Shown: in pieces, positions 1-11,617 of the stretch
Numbering within the stretch: position 1 is the first letter of the stretch
Layout: the number at the start of each line of letters is the position of its first letter
DNA from: Hydractinia symbiolongicarpus
Taxonomy: Eukaryota > Cnidaria > Hydrozoa > Anthoathecata > Hydractiniidae
Length of the DNA stretch: 64,000 bases
Assembly (NCBI RefSeq): GCF_029227915.1
Contig: NC_079879.1
Span: 18,230,001 to 18,294,000 of the forward strand
Direction: 5' to 3'
The notes under the pieces: model-generated
Seen by the model: the letters and a program-made list of their open reading frames with translations, nothing else
Database searches by the model: none
What the model was told of the DNA's origin: nothing
Made by a program: the position numbers and the translations under genes

Positions 1-1800
1 CCTTGAGACGTATCTAGTGGAAACGCCTGTGTTCTTTGTGGAAACGCTAACTCAACTGGGGTGTCTCTCGTGAAAACACCTGCGTCTCGGACGCTAACTC
101 AGCGTCTATATAATACATATAGACTATTTTACCGTAGCTGTAGAAAGCAAAACCGACTTTACAAATATAAACACATAGTCAATATTATAACACGAATTGT
201 GTACATAATCACAGGACTAAATTATAACTATTAATGCAAATTACACCCTTCTTTTAATTTTATATAGACCAATGTCCCACAACTTGGGCACATCATTGAG
301 GTTTACCATGTTATAACACCACTGGGTTAGCAGTTTATTTGAAAAATGAATATATTTCCGGTAAAAATCGCTAGGTCACCTTACTTTAATCTTTAATAAT
401 GGCAAAGTCTGGGATGCTACAAGACGCTAATGCAGATGCCATGTCAATTCTGCAGCTATGTGTATTAAAATCGAGACCATTTTTGATGCTAAGTCTCACA
501 AATGCAGAGACTAATTTCCTATTCACTTATTCCCCATTTAGAAAAAACACAGCAAGAGTCAAGGTAAGTACCTTGGTATGTAAGGCATTGTGAGAATGCT
601 TAATATAGCTTTGAGGTTTCACTTAAGAGCTTAGTTGGTTTCTCCAATAACCTATTCCAGCCTGATTCCTAATTTTTACTCGCTCATAAAAATATGTAGC
701 TGGGCATTGTGAACGGATTATAAATGCACACTTCAATCAACTAACAGTTGACTTTCAGTGTGAAAAGTTCGCCAAGTCTCTCCATAAACTGATTGCAAAC
801 GCAACTATGCAGGAGAATGATTGCAACAAAATCTATAGCAATTTAAGGAAGTGAGTGCGAAAGAGAAGTAATAAGGCTAGCCCCATTCTGTATTTATATA
901 CAAACAACAGGGCTGAGAACCACACAAGACCAATCCCACCAACATACAAAACTAGAGGAACATTAGGAATAGCATAAAGGGAGAGATTACAGAATCTATT
1001 TTTGCAGTTCGATAAATTTGTCTATAGCTTATAGGGTTTCAAAATTTGTACAACAAACAAAATTACCCAACATGAATCAAAATAAAATTAACAATATCAG
1101 GCTGTAAAATTTTAGTGTGCGTGAGTTTCCTGATGCTACACAGGCTGCAGTACAAATATTTTTAAAAATAGAAATGTTTTAACGATTACAAAGTAGAAAA
1201 CAACACAAAATACGGAAATTGCAAGTGTGTTTAGCACCTTACGGATCGTCAACATAACTCCTAAAGTCGGTTTTCCATTGGAGTTTTTTTTCCGCGCGTC
1301 TTTTTTTTACTGAGCATGCGAATTTGAGAAAAACTAAATGCTTGCTGAGTCAAAACAAAAGTTCATCCCTGGTTTTTTGTTCTCGACACAAAAGCACAGA
1401 ATCTAATTGGCGGAAAATTCGCAATTCAGTTAGGACTATTGAGCACATTTCTAGAAGTAAACAATATAATACCCACACCGACATGAACAAATGGGACAGG
1501 AAAGTTTAAATGCGAACAAATAAAATTGCATATTGATGAGACGATTAACCCGGTTGCTCAAAAACCGGCAGAACCCGAAAGAAAGGAAACATGCTACAAA
1601 AGCGTTTGACCTTTTTCTCTTCTAAATACTTTGTATCCTTAGGATTATTTAGTTTATGTATTTTTTCACATGTTAAGATAAATATATCGTCACGTTTTCT
1701 AGCTATGTATATAAATCTTAAACAAACTAATTTTGAGATTTTGGCCACAAACGTATATTTAAAAGTGACTTTCTCTGACTTTTTAACTGGGGGAATACGG
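1..1800. other. Non-coding stretch, no gene recognised
   Basis: I see no coding region of recognisable family here. The first 110 bases contain short repeated phrases (gtggaaacgc, gctaactcagcg) that look like a diverged local repeat. Open frames are under 80 codons, without domain similarity or exon-like splice sites that I can support. Confidence 0.5.
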
Positions 1801-2045
1801 ACAGGTGTTAAAAAGTGCCTGTGATAAGGTTGTCCATTTGCTCTGACTTGTTAACTGGGGGAATACGGGCAGGCGTTAAAGTCCGTGCCCGTGTTAAGGT
1901 TGGTTGCATTCTCGCCCCCAGAGCTCTTTGAGATAAAATCGAAAGTAAGAGCTCTGGGGAGGAGAATGGGTTGGTTGTCCATTTTCTCTGACTTTTTAAC
2001 CAGGAAAGTACAGGCAGGTGCCTGTGATAAGGTTGTTTGTCCACT
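1770..2045. repeat. Imperfect tandem repeat, about three copies
   Basis: The phrase ctctgacttnttaactgggg followed by aatacgg-caggygttaaag and a gtgataaggttgtcca tail occurs about three times in 275 bp, with point differences. Between copies two and three is a short inverted pair, gagctc...gagctc, around aaatcgaaag. This is probably a remnant of a repetitive element rather than a gene. Confidence 0.6.
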
Positions 2046-2867
2046 TTGAAAAATTTTCGTCAGTCAAAATTTTCGTCAATCCAAAAAATTTCGTCACTTT
2101 TAAAGGACGAATTTTTCATCGATTTAGGATGTTAGAACTAACCAAATAACCCAGTCCAATGTCCACTTTTGAACATTGACAAGTACAAAGTGTGTGTGTG
2201 TGTCTAATATGAAAAAAGCGTAAGCCTGCAAGTACCATATTTAAAATTTGACAGTTTTCCAATATATCGAACAAGATTGTAGTCGTTTGACAGTGGAAAA
2301 ATCTACGGGAATTCGTAAGTCGTAACAAAGTAGGTAAAAAATATCGCATCTGCTATATAGTTCGTGAATTTTCCGTGCGTCCTGTCACACGGCCCTGCAT
2401 TCGCAAAACAGACATAGAGACAAATACAGGTATTGATATAAGATAGCCTATTGTAAAGTTTTGAGCATAATATTTAAATAAGCAAAAAAAAACCTATTCT
2501 CGTGGTAAAAACTATTAAATCCTAACATTGTCAATAAAATCATTAAAAAATACAATACTATTATTTACACATATTATTAGCAAAACTAATATACATACTG
2601 GGTTAAAGCATAAGAAGGACAAAATGCTCAACTATAATTCAAGCTATTGGAATTGGACAAGTTATAACAAAAATGTAAAATTATGATCACCGCTCTGTCA
2701 CAATGTTAGCCGTGCTGTAGTCATCACAGGGGCAATACAGGCAAAAGATATATTTGCTAAAGGTCTTAGGGGCTTTCTACATTAATTTCTTCAGCCGAAA
2801 ATCTGAACATTTTAAAAGTTCTACATTATAACCTTTACATAATTTAATTCAAATTCTCTGTAAATGC

Positions 2868-3180
2868 AACAAGACGTATGATATACGCAAACAACCTCGC
2901 GAATAAAGTTTACAAAAAGCTGTCTATCAAATTGGGATTGTTGTTACGAAGTTAGACACGACATATTTTACTATTCAGATACGCAATAATATTTGTTACA
3001 CACTTATTTTTCAAAATTGATTTGTGAGACCTTCCTGAACGGAAAATTCCTCGAACTTTTAATTTTCGATGGGTCCGTCTTGGGTGAACCGACTGACAGG
3101 AAGAAGAAAGACCACAAACCCACAAACCCCAAAATTTGCGAAATTCATTAATTCTGTTAATTCTGCCTACATTCACTTTT
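2868..3180 (-). repeat. Interspersed repeat copy A (inverted relative to 50.4 kb)
   Basis: This segment, read on the minus strand, aligns along about 280 bp with the plus strand at 50380-50662. Shared blocks include ctgtcagtc, gaggaattttcc, tcacaaatcaattttgaaaa, gtcgtgtctaacttcgtaac and cgtatatcatacgtcttgtt. Identity looks high, with small indels. The family is not recognised; it could be a MITE or SINE-like sequence. Confidence 0.75.
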
Positions 3181-3269
3181 AAAAAGTTTGGTGGAAACAC
3201 CTTTATTTACTAGTTAGTTAAACAAGTGTTTTGAACACTTGTCTTATCTTTTTAAAAAAGAAAAAAGAA

Positions 3270-3400
3270 AAAAAAAGTAAAAATAGTTACCAAGATGAGA
3301 TTCGAACACACGACGACTCCCGTGTCGGTGCTCAGAGAGGCAAAAATTTCCATTCTTGTAGGACACATTTGCGTTTTAATACAAGCTCACGAGCTTGTAA
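3270..3400 (-). repeat. Possible tRNA-derived SINE fragment
   Basis: On the minus strand the sequence gtgttcgaatctcatcttgg resembles a tRNA T-arm/B-box (GGTTCRANYCC), preceded by an arm-like gacacgggagtcgtcgtg. No full tRNA cloverleaf can be drawn, so a SINE head or tRNA relic is more likely than a functional tRNA. Confidence 0.35.
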
Positions 3401-4057
3401 TTATCGTTTCCTCGCATACAATCAGAAGCTGTCTTTTTGGGTACATTTTCATACATTTTGTAGTGAAACTCTGTAACAATTTACATATAGCTCTTTACAT
3501 ATACATTTCTGTAAAATATAACCCACCTTAGCTCAAAATACTAACATATATATACTCCTGGCAATTTTACTACCCATTTCAATTTATTAACACCTTCCTA
3601 CAACTATTTTAAAACATTTAAAAAAATCCACCCACCCACCCTTATTGGAAGCCTCCCATATCCACATTGAGAAGAATTTTCGGTAAAATTAAAAAAAGAA
3701 AAGAAAATACAATATTTTTATTCCAACAAGTCTCAAAAGCCCTCATAAGAAAAAGATATTGATAGCTAAAATACTAAACATATTATACAATTTATAAGCA
3801 TCCTATTTTTTAGGTCAGGTCTAAGGTTTCTAAGGAGACTCAAGTTGCGCCTGGTTGCTCAACACCTCATTTTTTACTGACAAAGTACTGGCATTGTCAA
3901 CCTTACCCTATTCTCTTGTATCGTGCTCATGAGTAGTGAACTCAAAACACACACAAATTGTCATAGTGAACTACTACCGCTGTTTAAACATTGGTGTATG
4001 TTCCTTCTAAAATGAATTTTGCTAAAATCCAACTAGGTTGGTTGCAATGGTGAGGAA
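3400..4057. other. Non-coding spacer
   Basis: AT-rich DNA without a supported gene. It separates the SINE-like fragment from the minisatellite that begins at about 4058. Confidence 0.5.
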
Positions 4058-4848
4058 TACATGTACAACCGACACTTATAAAAGACATGTACAACCGACA
4101 CTTATAAAACACGTGTACAACCGACACTTATAAAACACGTGTACAACCGACACTTATAAAACACGTGTACAACCGACACTTATAAAACACGTGTACAACC
4201 GACACTTATAAATCACGTGTACAACCGACACTTATAAAAGACATGTACAACCGACACTTAAAAAAAGATGTACAACCGACACTTATAAAAGACATGTACA
4301 ACCGACACTTATAAAAGACATGTACAACCGACACTTATAAAAGACATGTACAACCGACACTTATAAAACACGTGTACAACCGACACTTATAAAAGAAATG
4401 TACCACCGACACTTATAAAACACGTGTACAACCGACACTTATAAAAGACATGTACAACTGACACTTATAAAACACATGTACAACCGACACTTATAAAACA
4501 CATGTACAACTGACACTTATAAAACACATGTACAACCGACACTTATAAAACACGTGTACAACCGACACTTATAAAAGAAATGTACAACCGACACTTATAA
4601 AAGAAATGTACAACCGACACTTATAAAAGAAATGTACCACCGACACTTATAAAACACGTGTACAACCGACACTTATAAAAGACATGTACAACTGACACTT
4701 ATAAAACACATGTACAACCGACACTTATAAAACACATGTACAACTGACACTTATAAAACACATGTACAACCGACACTTATAAAAGACATGTACAACTGAC
4801 ACTTATAAAACACATGTACAACCGACACTTATAAAACACATGTACAAC
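4058..4848. repeat. 26-bp minisatellite, about 30 copies
   Basis: The unit is tgtacaaccgacacttataa followed by aacacg or aagaca (26 bp), repeated about 30 times head to tail. Variants occur at a few positions: acgtgt/acatgt, ccgaca/ctgaca, one shortened unit near 4260. Every unit carries TTATAAAA on the plus strand and an ACRTGT core. The array starts just past the NLR poly(A) signal. Confidence 0.95.
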
Positions 4849-4854
4849 TTTATT
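4849..4854 (-). promoter_or_regulatory. Poly(A) signal of the NACHT-LRR gene
   Basis: AATAAA on the minus strand, about 265 bp past the NLR stop codon and directly at the edge of the minisatellite. It is the first canonical signal downstream of the stop that I noticed. Confidence 0.55.
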
Positions 4855-5116
4855 GTAACAAAACTTAAAAAAACAAGAAATGAAACATATACACAAAAAA
4901 AATTACATAAACTAAATAGAAACTAAAAGAGTGGCGTGAAGATAGACAATAGTCTTTGTTAAAGATTTCCTGGTGATGCCCTAAAAGCTGAAACCGGAAG
5001 TCGTACCAAATTTCTAAATGTGATAAATCCGCTGGTGGTTTACCAAAATATAGCGCAGATTTTGTAATGAATAATGAAAACAGCTACACATTAGGCTGAT
5101 CTTTATGCATATCAAC

Positions 5117-7455
5117 TTAGTCTCCACCCAAACTTAGCAACGGGTAGTTTTGCTTTATTTCTTTTAACTTGTTGTTCAATTTGGGATTTTCTCTCAAATC
5201 AAGGGTGTCTAAACTACCAAACAGTCTCTCTAATTTCTCAAGTTTTTTAGGATCAAGATTAACCTTTCTGATTACAAGCACTTTCAAGTTTCCTAATTTA
5301 CCAATTTCATTCCAACCAGTAATGCCGATCTTTCCGTTTCGGGATAAATCAAGATGCGTTAACTCTTGAAGACGACTAGCCATAAACTTTAAGTGCTTCA
5401 CTCCAATATTACAATTAATCAAAAACAGACCTTTCAGTTTTGCTGTACTACTAGTAAAACCAGTATTAAGGCGTCGTAAAACATCAGGTCGTAGGTTTTT
5501 AAAGTTTTCTAACCAAACATGATCGACCTTGTTCAAATATTCCGCTACATTCCCAAGCTCCTCTTCACTGATTTTACTGTCTTGAGTTTTTATTCTGACC
5601 TCTTCAACAGGCCAATTCGCTGATAGAAACGAATTTAAAAGCGAAGTTAGGTAAATTAGTTCCATATGACTGAAAGTGAAATTAATTTTGATGGTTTGTC
5701 GTTGTAAACTATCAAGAAAGTTTATCTCAGAAATGCTAAATTCATAAGCACATAGAAGCAGACTACGAAAGAAAGCCTCGTATTTCTGTTTTTCTGCTAT
5801 GTTGAGCTCTACACTGCGTATCATGATGCTATTCGAAACCAACCATTTCTTACACATGTATCCAAGAATGGTACATTCAATTGATGGTACTTTCAAGCCT
5901 AAATCAAACGAATTCACAAAAATCTCCACAATATCGGCTCGTTCTGGTGTTGCTGCTGCATGCTTGTTTTTGCGCAAAATTGCACCTTCTAAAAAGCTTA
6001 ACAAACCTATGCAACCACATAAGTGAGGATTTTCGAATACTTTGAACCGTTCAATATTATGTTTTATAATATGAACAGCAGCACAGAATTCTTGATAGCT
6101 TAAATGTCGGAACTCGTAAGAATGAGACATTTCAGCGTTCTTGAAAAAAGAAACTAGACCACATTTTTCTAATGTTGTTAAAATATCTTTAGTAGCAGGT
6201 TGTTCCAGACACACTTTACCTTGTTCTAAGGCTTTATAGGCAACAGTGAAAACATCATTCAATACCGAGCGTACCTCATCGGATTTTAAGATATTTACAA
6301 TCCACTTTTGGGCGTTGTTGGTTTCAATACGAAAATGGTTCTTTAAATAACAGCATAAGCCCCAGCACAATAATTCTCCACTTGAGTGAATGCGAGATAC
6401 CTCATCACTATCGCAAATGAGGCACAATATCGCTAAATTAATTGGGAGGGTAACCATATTTCGCAAGTGTGTTGATTCCTGAATCATATTTTGAATGTTT
6501 TCTCTTTTCAGTGGTTCATCATTGTAAATGTTGCCAATATATTCAGCGATGTCGTCTTCATTAAGGCCTAACACCTCCACACACTCAATGTCTTCTTTTG
6601 ACACGTTATTAGACTTTAAGAGCTGAAATAGTTGAGAGCAAGCTTGTGGTCTAGCTGTAACTAAGGTCTTAACGTTTCGTCCCCAATTTTTCAGTAGAAA
6701 GTTGCGCAAAGTTCTACCAAGTGAATTTTTGCAACTTTCCACTAAAATATCACTAAAACAAATAGCTTCGTCAATCCCATCCAAAATCAACAAAATTCTT
6801 TTTTCTTTAAATGCAACGAAATCAATACCGTCAAACTCGCACGGGAATCTGCTTCTCAAAAGTGCTTCAATATCACTTACTCTAGAATCATATAATTCTC
6901 TACATTTAATCAACAACACAAAATCAAAATAAGGGATTGTCTGTTTATCCCACCACAACTTTTTCTCACTCCACGACAAAGCACAGTACAAAGCAAACGT
7001 TGTCTTTCCACATCCACCTGTACCACTCAACAAGAAGTAGCTTTTGTCTGGATTGTCAAAAAGCGAATTTCCTTTGATTGAACGTTTAAACATACTAGCG
7101 GATGGGTAAGCGTTCTGTTCCCCATTCTTCTCTCTCTTTCGTAATCTTCCTCGGAAATCTTCGGAAGAGCATACAGACAGACTGATTGTAAATCCTAACC
7201 TGTCAAAACTTTTCTCATGACGCGAACCAATCCTTTCAGCGATTTCCCAATGTTTAAAGAGCTTAATATAATGGTTAGCTAAGTCATGTCTAAGCTTTAA
7301 AAGATCACCTAAAATAAAAGCAACCTTAACGAGATTACATTTTCTTACAGGGAATTCCCGTAGCTTCTTGGCATAACAAAATCTATAATTACCGGAAGCA
7401 GTTGCTTCGATATGGGATATACTATCTAACTTCTTCTTATTGTCATTACCCAAAC
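5117..7455 (-). CDS. NACHT-LRR (NLR-type) receptor, terminal exon
   Basis: This exon encodes about 778 residues of an NLR-type innate immune receptor. It has a Walker A GTGGCGKTT at about residues 144-152, a Walker B LLILDGIDEA at about 221-230, a region after the NTPase with FRHLSYQEFCAA (the motif that ends NACHT-associated helical domains), and leucine-rich repeats over roughly the last 180 residues (for example LQELTHLDLSRN and LGSLDTLDLREN). The acceptor ttttttaag precedes 7455 and the first codon is split in phase 1, so the protein starts in upstream exons; the Met at 7453 need not be the start. Family knowledge: NACHT proteins oligomerise on ligand sensing and recruit partners through death-fold domains. 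The reading frame is intact. The exact N-terminus and ligand are unknown. Confidence 0.92.
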
Positions 7456-9033
7456 CTTAAAAAAATAAAACATTGATAAAAATAACAAAAACAGTGACGT
7501 GTGCGAAGTCTTGCTTGCAACTCTTACCATTTATAAATTGGAAGAGAAGTGAGCCATAAGGGCCATCGAAAGTTTTACGAACCTAGCATTTCTTTCGAAC
7601 TTTTAATTTATTGCAGGCCTATTAATTGAGATAAGATGGCCTTTAAATGAACTTGCATATCACAGAGGCTGATCATAATTTTATCAACTATAAAAAAAAT
7701 TTACCGAGTTTTTCTGTTCATTTTAGCGAAACCACTTATAGTAATTTCGCGAATTGATCTTTCCAAATTTTCGCGAATATGGTAAAATTAATCAAATATT
7801 AAGTTACTTTGTATTGCTGTTGACGAAATAGCTTGAGGTATATTAAATATAAAAACTTACAGAGTGTCTGTTAAAATTTGTTTTACATTTTAAAGGTTTA
7901 CACGGTTCTTATCCTGAAAATCTACTTATTTTTCAATTTTTTATCAATATTTTTTCCATACTTCAAGGTTCTTCGCAATAGAATCGATGTCATTTTTTCG
8001 AACACTTAGAATTAGAAACAGTATAAAAGTAGCAATTGCCTGAACCTGTAGATTAAAATAAGAATCAAACGACACAAATTTACTGAAAGAAATTTTTAAG
8101 ATTATTCATTGTTAGCTACATTTCTACAGTGAAAAACTTAACACTGACGACTCTGATTATTTAGCCCTGCTACAATTTAGATTTAATGAAATAGTTACTA
8201 GCAGGTGTTGTTGGACCTCTATCAATCTATTCTAATAAAGAGGAAAAAGTACACTCTTTTAAAAACAATGCCCAAAACACAACATGGCAAAACAATTACA
8301 GCTCAAAGAACAATTTATACATTGAAAGTAACATTACAACATTAGTCACACTAAAAATCATATTAAAAGAAGTGTTTCTAATATTGTGTTGCTGGTGCTA
8401 GGTTTTTTATAATTATGTATACGTACGTAAAAACAAAAAATAGATAATAAATTTAAAACAGTTAGTCTTTAAAATTATATTTGAATTTAAAAGAGAATAC
8501 AATTTCATGAAACACAAAGGTTTTGAGTCAGAAAAAAATGCAATTTCAAGGTTATCAAAGTAACCTTGTTTTATTTTAAAGTTTTCAAGGTTTGACATAC
8601 ACCCTGAAAATTTTCGGGAAAAGACAATAGATTTTAGACGTTTTTGTTCCTTTAGGATGTCTTTCTGTTTATAATTTAGGACGACGTAAAATAGATGTTT
8701 TTTGTGATTTCCTTGTTAAAAAAAAACTTTTTTCGTGTAGACAAAAAGGGACTAATAGACAAAGTCCGTTTAAAGACCTCTGGTCTAAGAGATTCATTAT
8801 CTTTTAAAATGTATTAGCAAAATATATGAAATCATAAGATAATAAGTATTTACGTTTAGTCTGCTATCTTAAAAACACAGTGTCCATAAAACACCTCCGA
8901 CGCATGAACTTTGGGACAGATATTCATTCTGGCGTCCATTTTGTCCAAAATTATGAAGTGTCCGAAAATACATACTTCTTTTGTTGTAAAAATATTCGGC
9001 ACAAGAAAAAAAGGCTTAAGTAACATAACATAC
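7456..9033 (-). other. Intron of the NLR gene
   Basis: Bounded by a GT donor after position 9034 and an AG acceptor before 7455 (minus strand). It holds AT-rich DNA, including fragments of the dispersed TTCGCGAA-type motif near 7740-7790. No other gene is seen. Confidence 0.7.
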
Positions 9034-9306
9034 CAAATTCCATTTCAATTTTCTCCATTTCAACTTTCTCCTCCAAAACATTTAAAACGTTTTTAAGTCG
9101 ATTCCATCTGTGAATTTCTTTGGGAGTGACTTGTGTCCATTCTTTGAATACCCGCTGTAACTTTGATCTAGGCTCTTCGTTCTCAATCTTTTTAACGACG
9201 GAATATTCTACTAAAAAATGAGCAATTATTCTCCATTTGTCCTCCAAACGATTGGATACCGTCTGAAAAATCTTTCCTTCTTGCGGTGTTTCCTTGTATG
9301 ATTCTT
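9034..9306 (-). CDS. Death-domain exon of the NLR gene
   Basis: A 273-nt exon, phase 1 at both ends, with acceptor ...tttatag and donor GTATGT. The 91-residue product is helical and fits the death-domain pattern: LEDKWRIIAHFLVEYSVV followed by LQRVFKEWTQV and a final leucine-rich helix (LKNVLNVLEEKVEMEKIE). In the NLR it would lie just N-terminal to the NACHT exon and provide homotypic death-fold signalling. I infer direct splicing to 7455 because the phases match (split glycine codon). No start codon lies in this exon. Confidence 0.75.
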
Positions 9307-9984
9307 CTATAAAGATATAGTATATATATATATTACAGCAAGAAAATTTATTGGATGATTGAAGTTATTTTTAAAACGACGCCCATTATATATTGACAGC
9401 GCAACTTCTGAGTTGCACTCTTCATGGAAAACTGAACCAGCAAAAAGAATATTTGCTTTCATTAGTTTGCATTAACCTTATTACACGTTAATTAACGCAC
9501 CGTTAATTAATGTAACTTTCTTCTACGTTGATTGATGTGTCGCGTTAAAGAAAAAACGTTAATTTCATCCAACCTTAAAATTTTTTATTAAATTTTTCTA
9601 AAATTGGCTATATTAAAACTTTCAAAAATGCTTAAAATTGCCTCTCGGGAAATATATACCAGGCTTATAAAAAAAAACAATTGATAATTTTTTACTTTTT
9701 GATTTAATCGTCTGGTATTATATTATACTCATTTCTACGTAAATACTATGCGAAGTGAAAAAAAACATTCAAATACATTGTGTACAATCATTTGGGTGTC
9801 AGACATCCATCAAGGAAGATGTTGCTTTTAAACTATTTCCCCAAATCTCTAACAAGGCATGATTTAAGCCTTTTTCAATGGTGTGAGTGAATAAAAGACA
9901 ACTTGCCAAACAAAACATCTACAAGTGAATTGGAAAATGTTCAAGAGACTTTGAAAGTTATCGAACAATGAACGCAAATAAATA
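9307..9984 (-). other. Large NLR intron, left part
   Basis: This is the 3' end (minus strand) of an 11.8-kb intron between the exons at 9306 and 21075. It contains AT-rich sequence with acgttaatt-type repeats around 9480-9560 and no gene. Confidence 0.6.
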
Positions 9985-10912
9985 GAACGGCGTACACAGA
10001 GAAAACCAAGCAAGAAATCACCAAGTATGCTACAATTGCAAGAGCGACAGCCGCTGTAAAAATATTCAAAGGAAAGTTTTCTCATTTGACGGAGAGCACC
10101 GTACCACCGTGGGGACCTACAAAAAATGTATCTAATGTAACAGAAGAAGGCGAAGACAGATTAAGTCGAACCAAAGATTAGAAAAACCAGAGATTGATCT
10201 TTGCTTTAAAATCGATGCTAAGTTACGTTCCAGGGATGTAAGTCTACGATTAGCTGCCGCTGGCATCAATATTCACGTGGTAGCTGGTGTCTGGAACGCG
10301 TTGATCTGCGCAAATCCAGAAAGGTTTGGCAAATATTTGGACTTAACTTGGAAGTAAAACGATCATTTACTCGTTCGCTGTACCAAAGGATGAATTTCTT
10401 TACGCCGTTACAACCTCCAGGCCAGTAATCAAAACATCGCTTTGGGACAAGGTTAGAACACGATTCCTCTACCAGACCACTGAGAAAGTTCTTAAGCACA
10501 GTATTTCGAATGAACTGATCATCAATGCTGACCAAACACCTTCGAAATTTTTCGCTACTGAGAATTTTACAATGGCCGCGAAAGGTGAGAAGCATATATC
10601 TCGTGCTGGTTCAAACGATAAGATAGCAATAACGGTAACACCTTGTGAGTCACTAGATGGTCATATTCTTCCTCTGCCGGTGTAAATTACTTCCAAGTAA
10701 TTTACACCGGCATATTTAAGGCCCAATCCACTCATAAAGTAATGGATATTCTATCTGATTACGGTATAGAATCAGTCATAAGGAAAGACACATTTGCTGC
10801 AACTGTTGTATCTAACGACCAACGCATCTTTCAAGGAGTACGAAAACAAATCCTTCAGTAATTATTTCGCATCTTGTATCGTTGAGACTCTAAAAGTCAA
10901 CCCTGATGTTGT
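9985..10912 (+). pseudogene. pogo/Jerky-like DDE transposase, broken
   Basis: Three plus-strand frames together show a pogo-type transposase. There is an N-terminal HTH part (KQEITKYATIARATAAVKIF ... LTESTV), a CENPB-like part (RLAAAGINIHVVAGVW, NPERFGKYLDL, RSFTRSLYQRMNF), and a catalytic core start NELIINADQTPSKFF, whose Asp in ADQT is the first catalytic residue. It continues GEKHISRAGSNDKIAITVTP and CESLDGHILPL. Then come a 36-bp palindrome and FKAQSTHKVMDILSDYGI, THLLQ...LTTNASFKEYENK and FSNYFASCIVETLKVNPD. At least four frameshifts are present, and the segment with the second catalytic Asp is missing. It is non-functional and sits in the NLR intron, abutting the Polinton integrase fragment. 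Confidence 0.85.
10676..10711. repeat. Perfect 17-bp-arm palindrome inside the pogo pseudogene
   Basis: The left arm gccggtgtaaattactt and right arm aagtaatttacaccggc are perfect reverse complements around a 2-base loop. The right arm encodes the transposase residues VIYTG, so the left arm looks like an inverted copy inserted at a break. Confidence 0.9.
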
Positions 10913-11174
10913 GAGGCATGTACAGTATATAGAATTGGTGCATGTCATTCGGTGTCCTAATGGTAAAATGCGGATAATCGATCTTTTTAGGACCTCGAAT
11001 GTGCCTGAGCCAGAGCTGCCTGGATAGCCAATGAATTACCTTCTTTTTGGATAGACCGCTCTCCTTCGTAAGGAGTTTGATAGCTTTCCGTCCGACACAC
11101 AGATATTCTGGAGTATAGTAGATATTGCTCAGCCCTTCCGCCTCTTCTTCGGTAACAACATGCGTTTTTGACAT
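10908..11174 (-). pseudogene. Polinton-type retroviral-like integrase, N-terminal fragment
   Basis: The first roughly 90 residues of a DDE (rve) integrase of the Polinton type. It begins MSKTHVVTEEEAEGL, then YYTPEYLCVGRKAIKLL, a HTH-like WLSRQLWLRH, and ends near MHQFYILYMPH, just where the first catalytic Asp region would begin. In this family the residue after MHQ is usually followed by an Asp (DLL); here it reads YIL. The rest of the catalytic core is absent, because at about 10910 the sequence changes into the pogo transposase pseudogene read from the other strand. It begins 30 bp after the stop of the 132-aa gene on the same strand. A truncated relic. Confidence 0.72.
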
Positions 11175-11177
11175 GCC

Positions 11178-11188
11178 TTTATTATATA
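11178..11188 (-). promoter_or_regulatory. ATAATAAA start-proximal motif (integrase)
   Basis: TATATAATAAA ends 3 bp before the integrase ATG on the minus strand. The same motif precedes other genes of this element. Confidence 0.5.
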
Positions 11189-11204
11189 CATGTTAAAAAC
11201 GTTC

Positions 11205-11603
11205 CTATAGGTATTTATATACCTCGAACCCCAATAGGGATAAGGAGCCAAGGACGAATGTGAGTTCTCCGTCCTGCTGTTGCTTCGAGGGTACATAAAA
11301 GTCCTTCAACTGAGGAGCATTTTTTCCCGATGCGATGAAGTATTGGTACATATCGTTGTCCAATCCCCTTAGGCTTTTTCCTGCTTTTATTTGCAGTTCG
11401 CGTTGCTCGTTGAACCAGTCCAATTTAGCCTGCCTTTTACGTATCCACTCCGCCTGGGCCGCATTTAGCTTTTCCATGGCCCCGTCATGTCTTTTCCTCT
11501 CCGCCTCCCCGTGTCCTGAGAGCTTGCTAAATATAAAATTCGTACCGCTGAATGCTAGGGCGTTTATTGCAGCGCCTGCCACGATAACGGCTATAGTTGC
11601 CAT
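11205..11603 (-). CDS. Polinton-like element conserved 132-aa protein
   Basis: An intact frame with an N-terminal hydrophobic, Ala/Gly-rich segment (residues 1-25, AVIVAGAAINALAFSG), a charged helical middle (AERKRHDGAMEKLNAAQAEW) and a C-terminal hydrophobic end (LGSLSLLGFEVYKYL). I recognise it as a family that recurs beside capsid-like genes in cnidarian Polinton-like elements; the function is not known to me. A membrane-associated or minor virion role is an inference. It follows the capsid-like gene on the same strand by 14 bp, with AAATAAAG just before its ATG. This is the only long gene of the block that looks undamaged. Confidence 0.65.
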   Translation of the reverse strand: MATIAVIVAGAAINALAFSGTNFIFSKLSGHGEAERKRHDGAMEKLNAAQAEWIRKRQAKLDWFNEQRELQIKAGKSLRGLDNDMYQYFIASGKNAPQLKDFYVPSKQQQDGELTFVLGSLSLLGFEVYKYL

Positions 11604-11608
11604 GCCTC

Positions 11609-11615
11609 TTTATTT
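11609..11615 (-). promoter_or_regulatory. AATAAA start-proximal motif (132-aa gene)
   Basis: AAATAAA ends 5 bp before the ATG at 11603, between the stop of the capsid-like gene and this start. Confidence 0.4.
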
Positions 11616-11617
11616 CT

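Noticed and set aside
4058-4848. CRISPR-like array
   Set aside because: The units are contiguous identical repeats without unique spacers, in eukaryotic DNA; it is a minisatellite. The same holds for 21418-22137.
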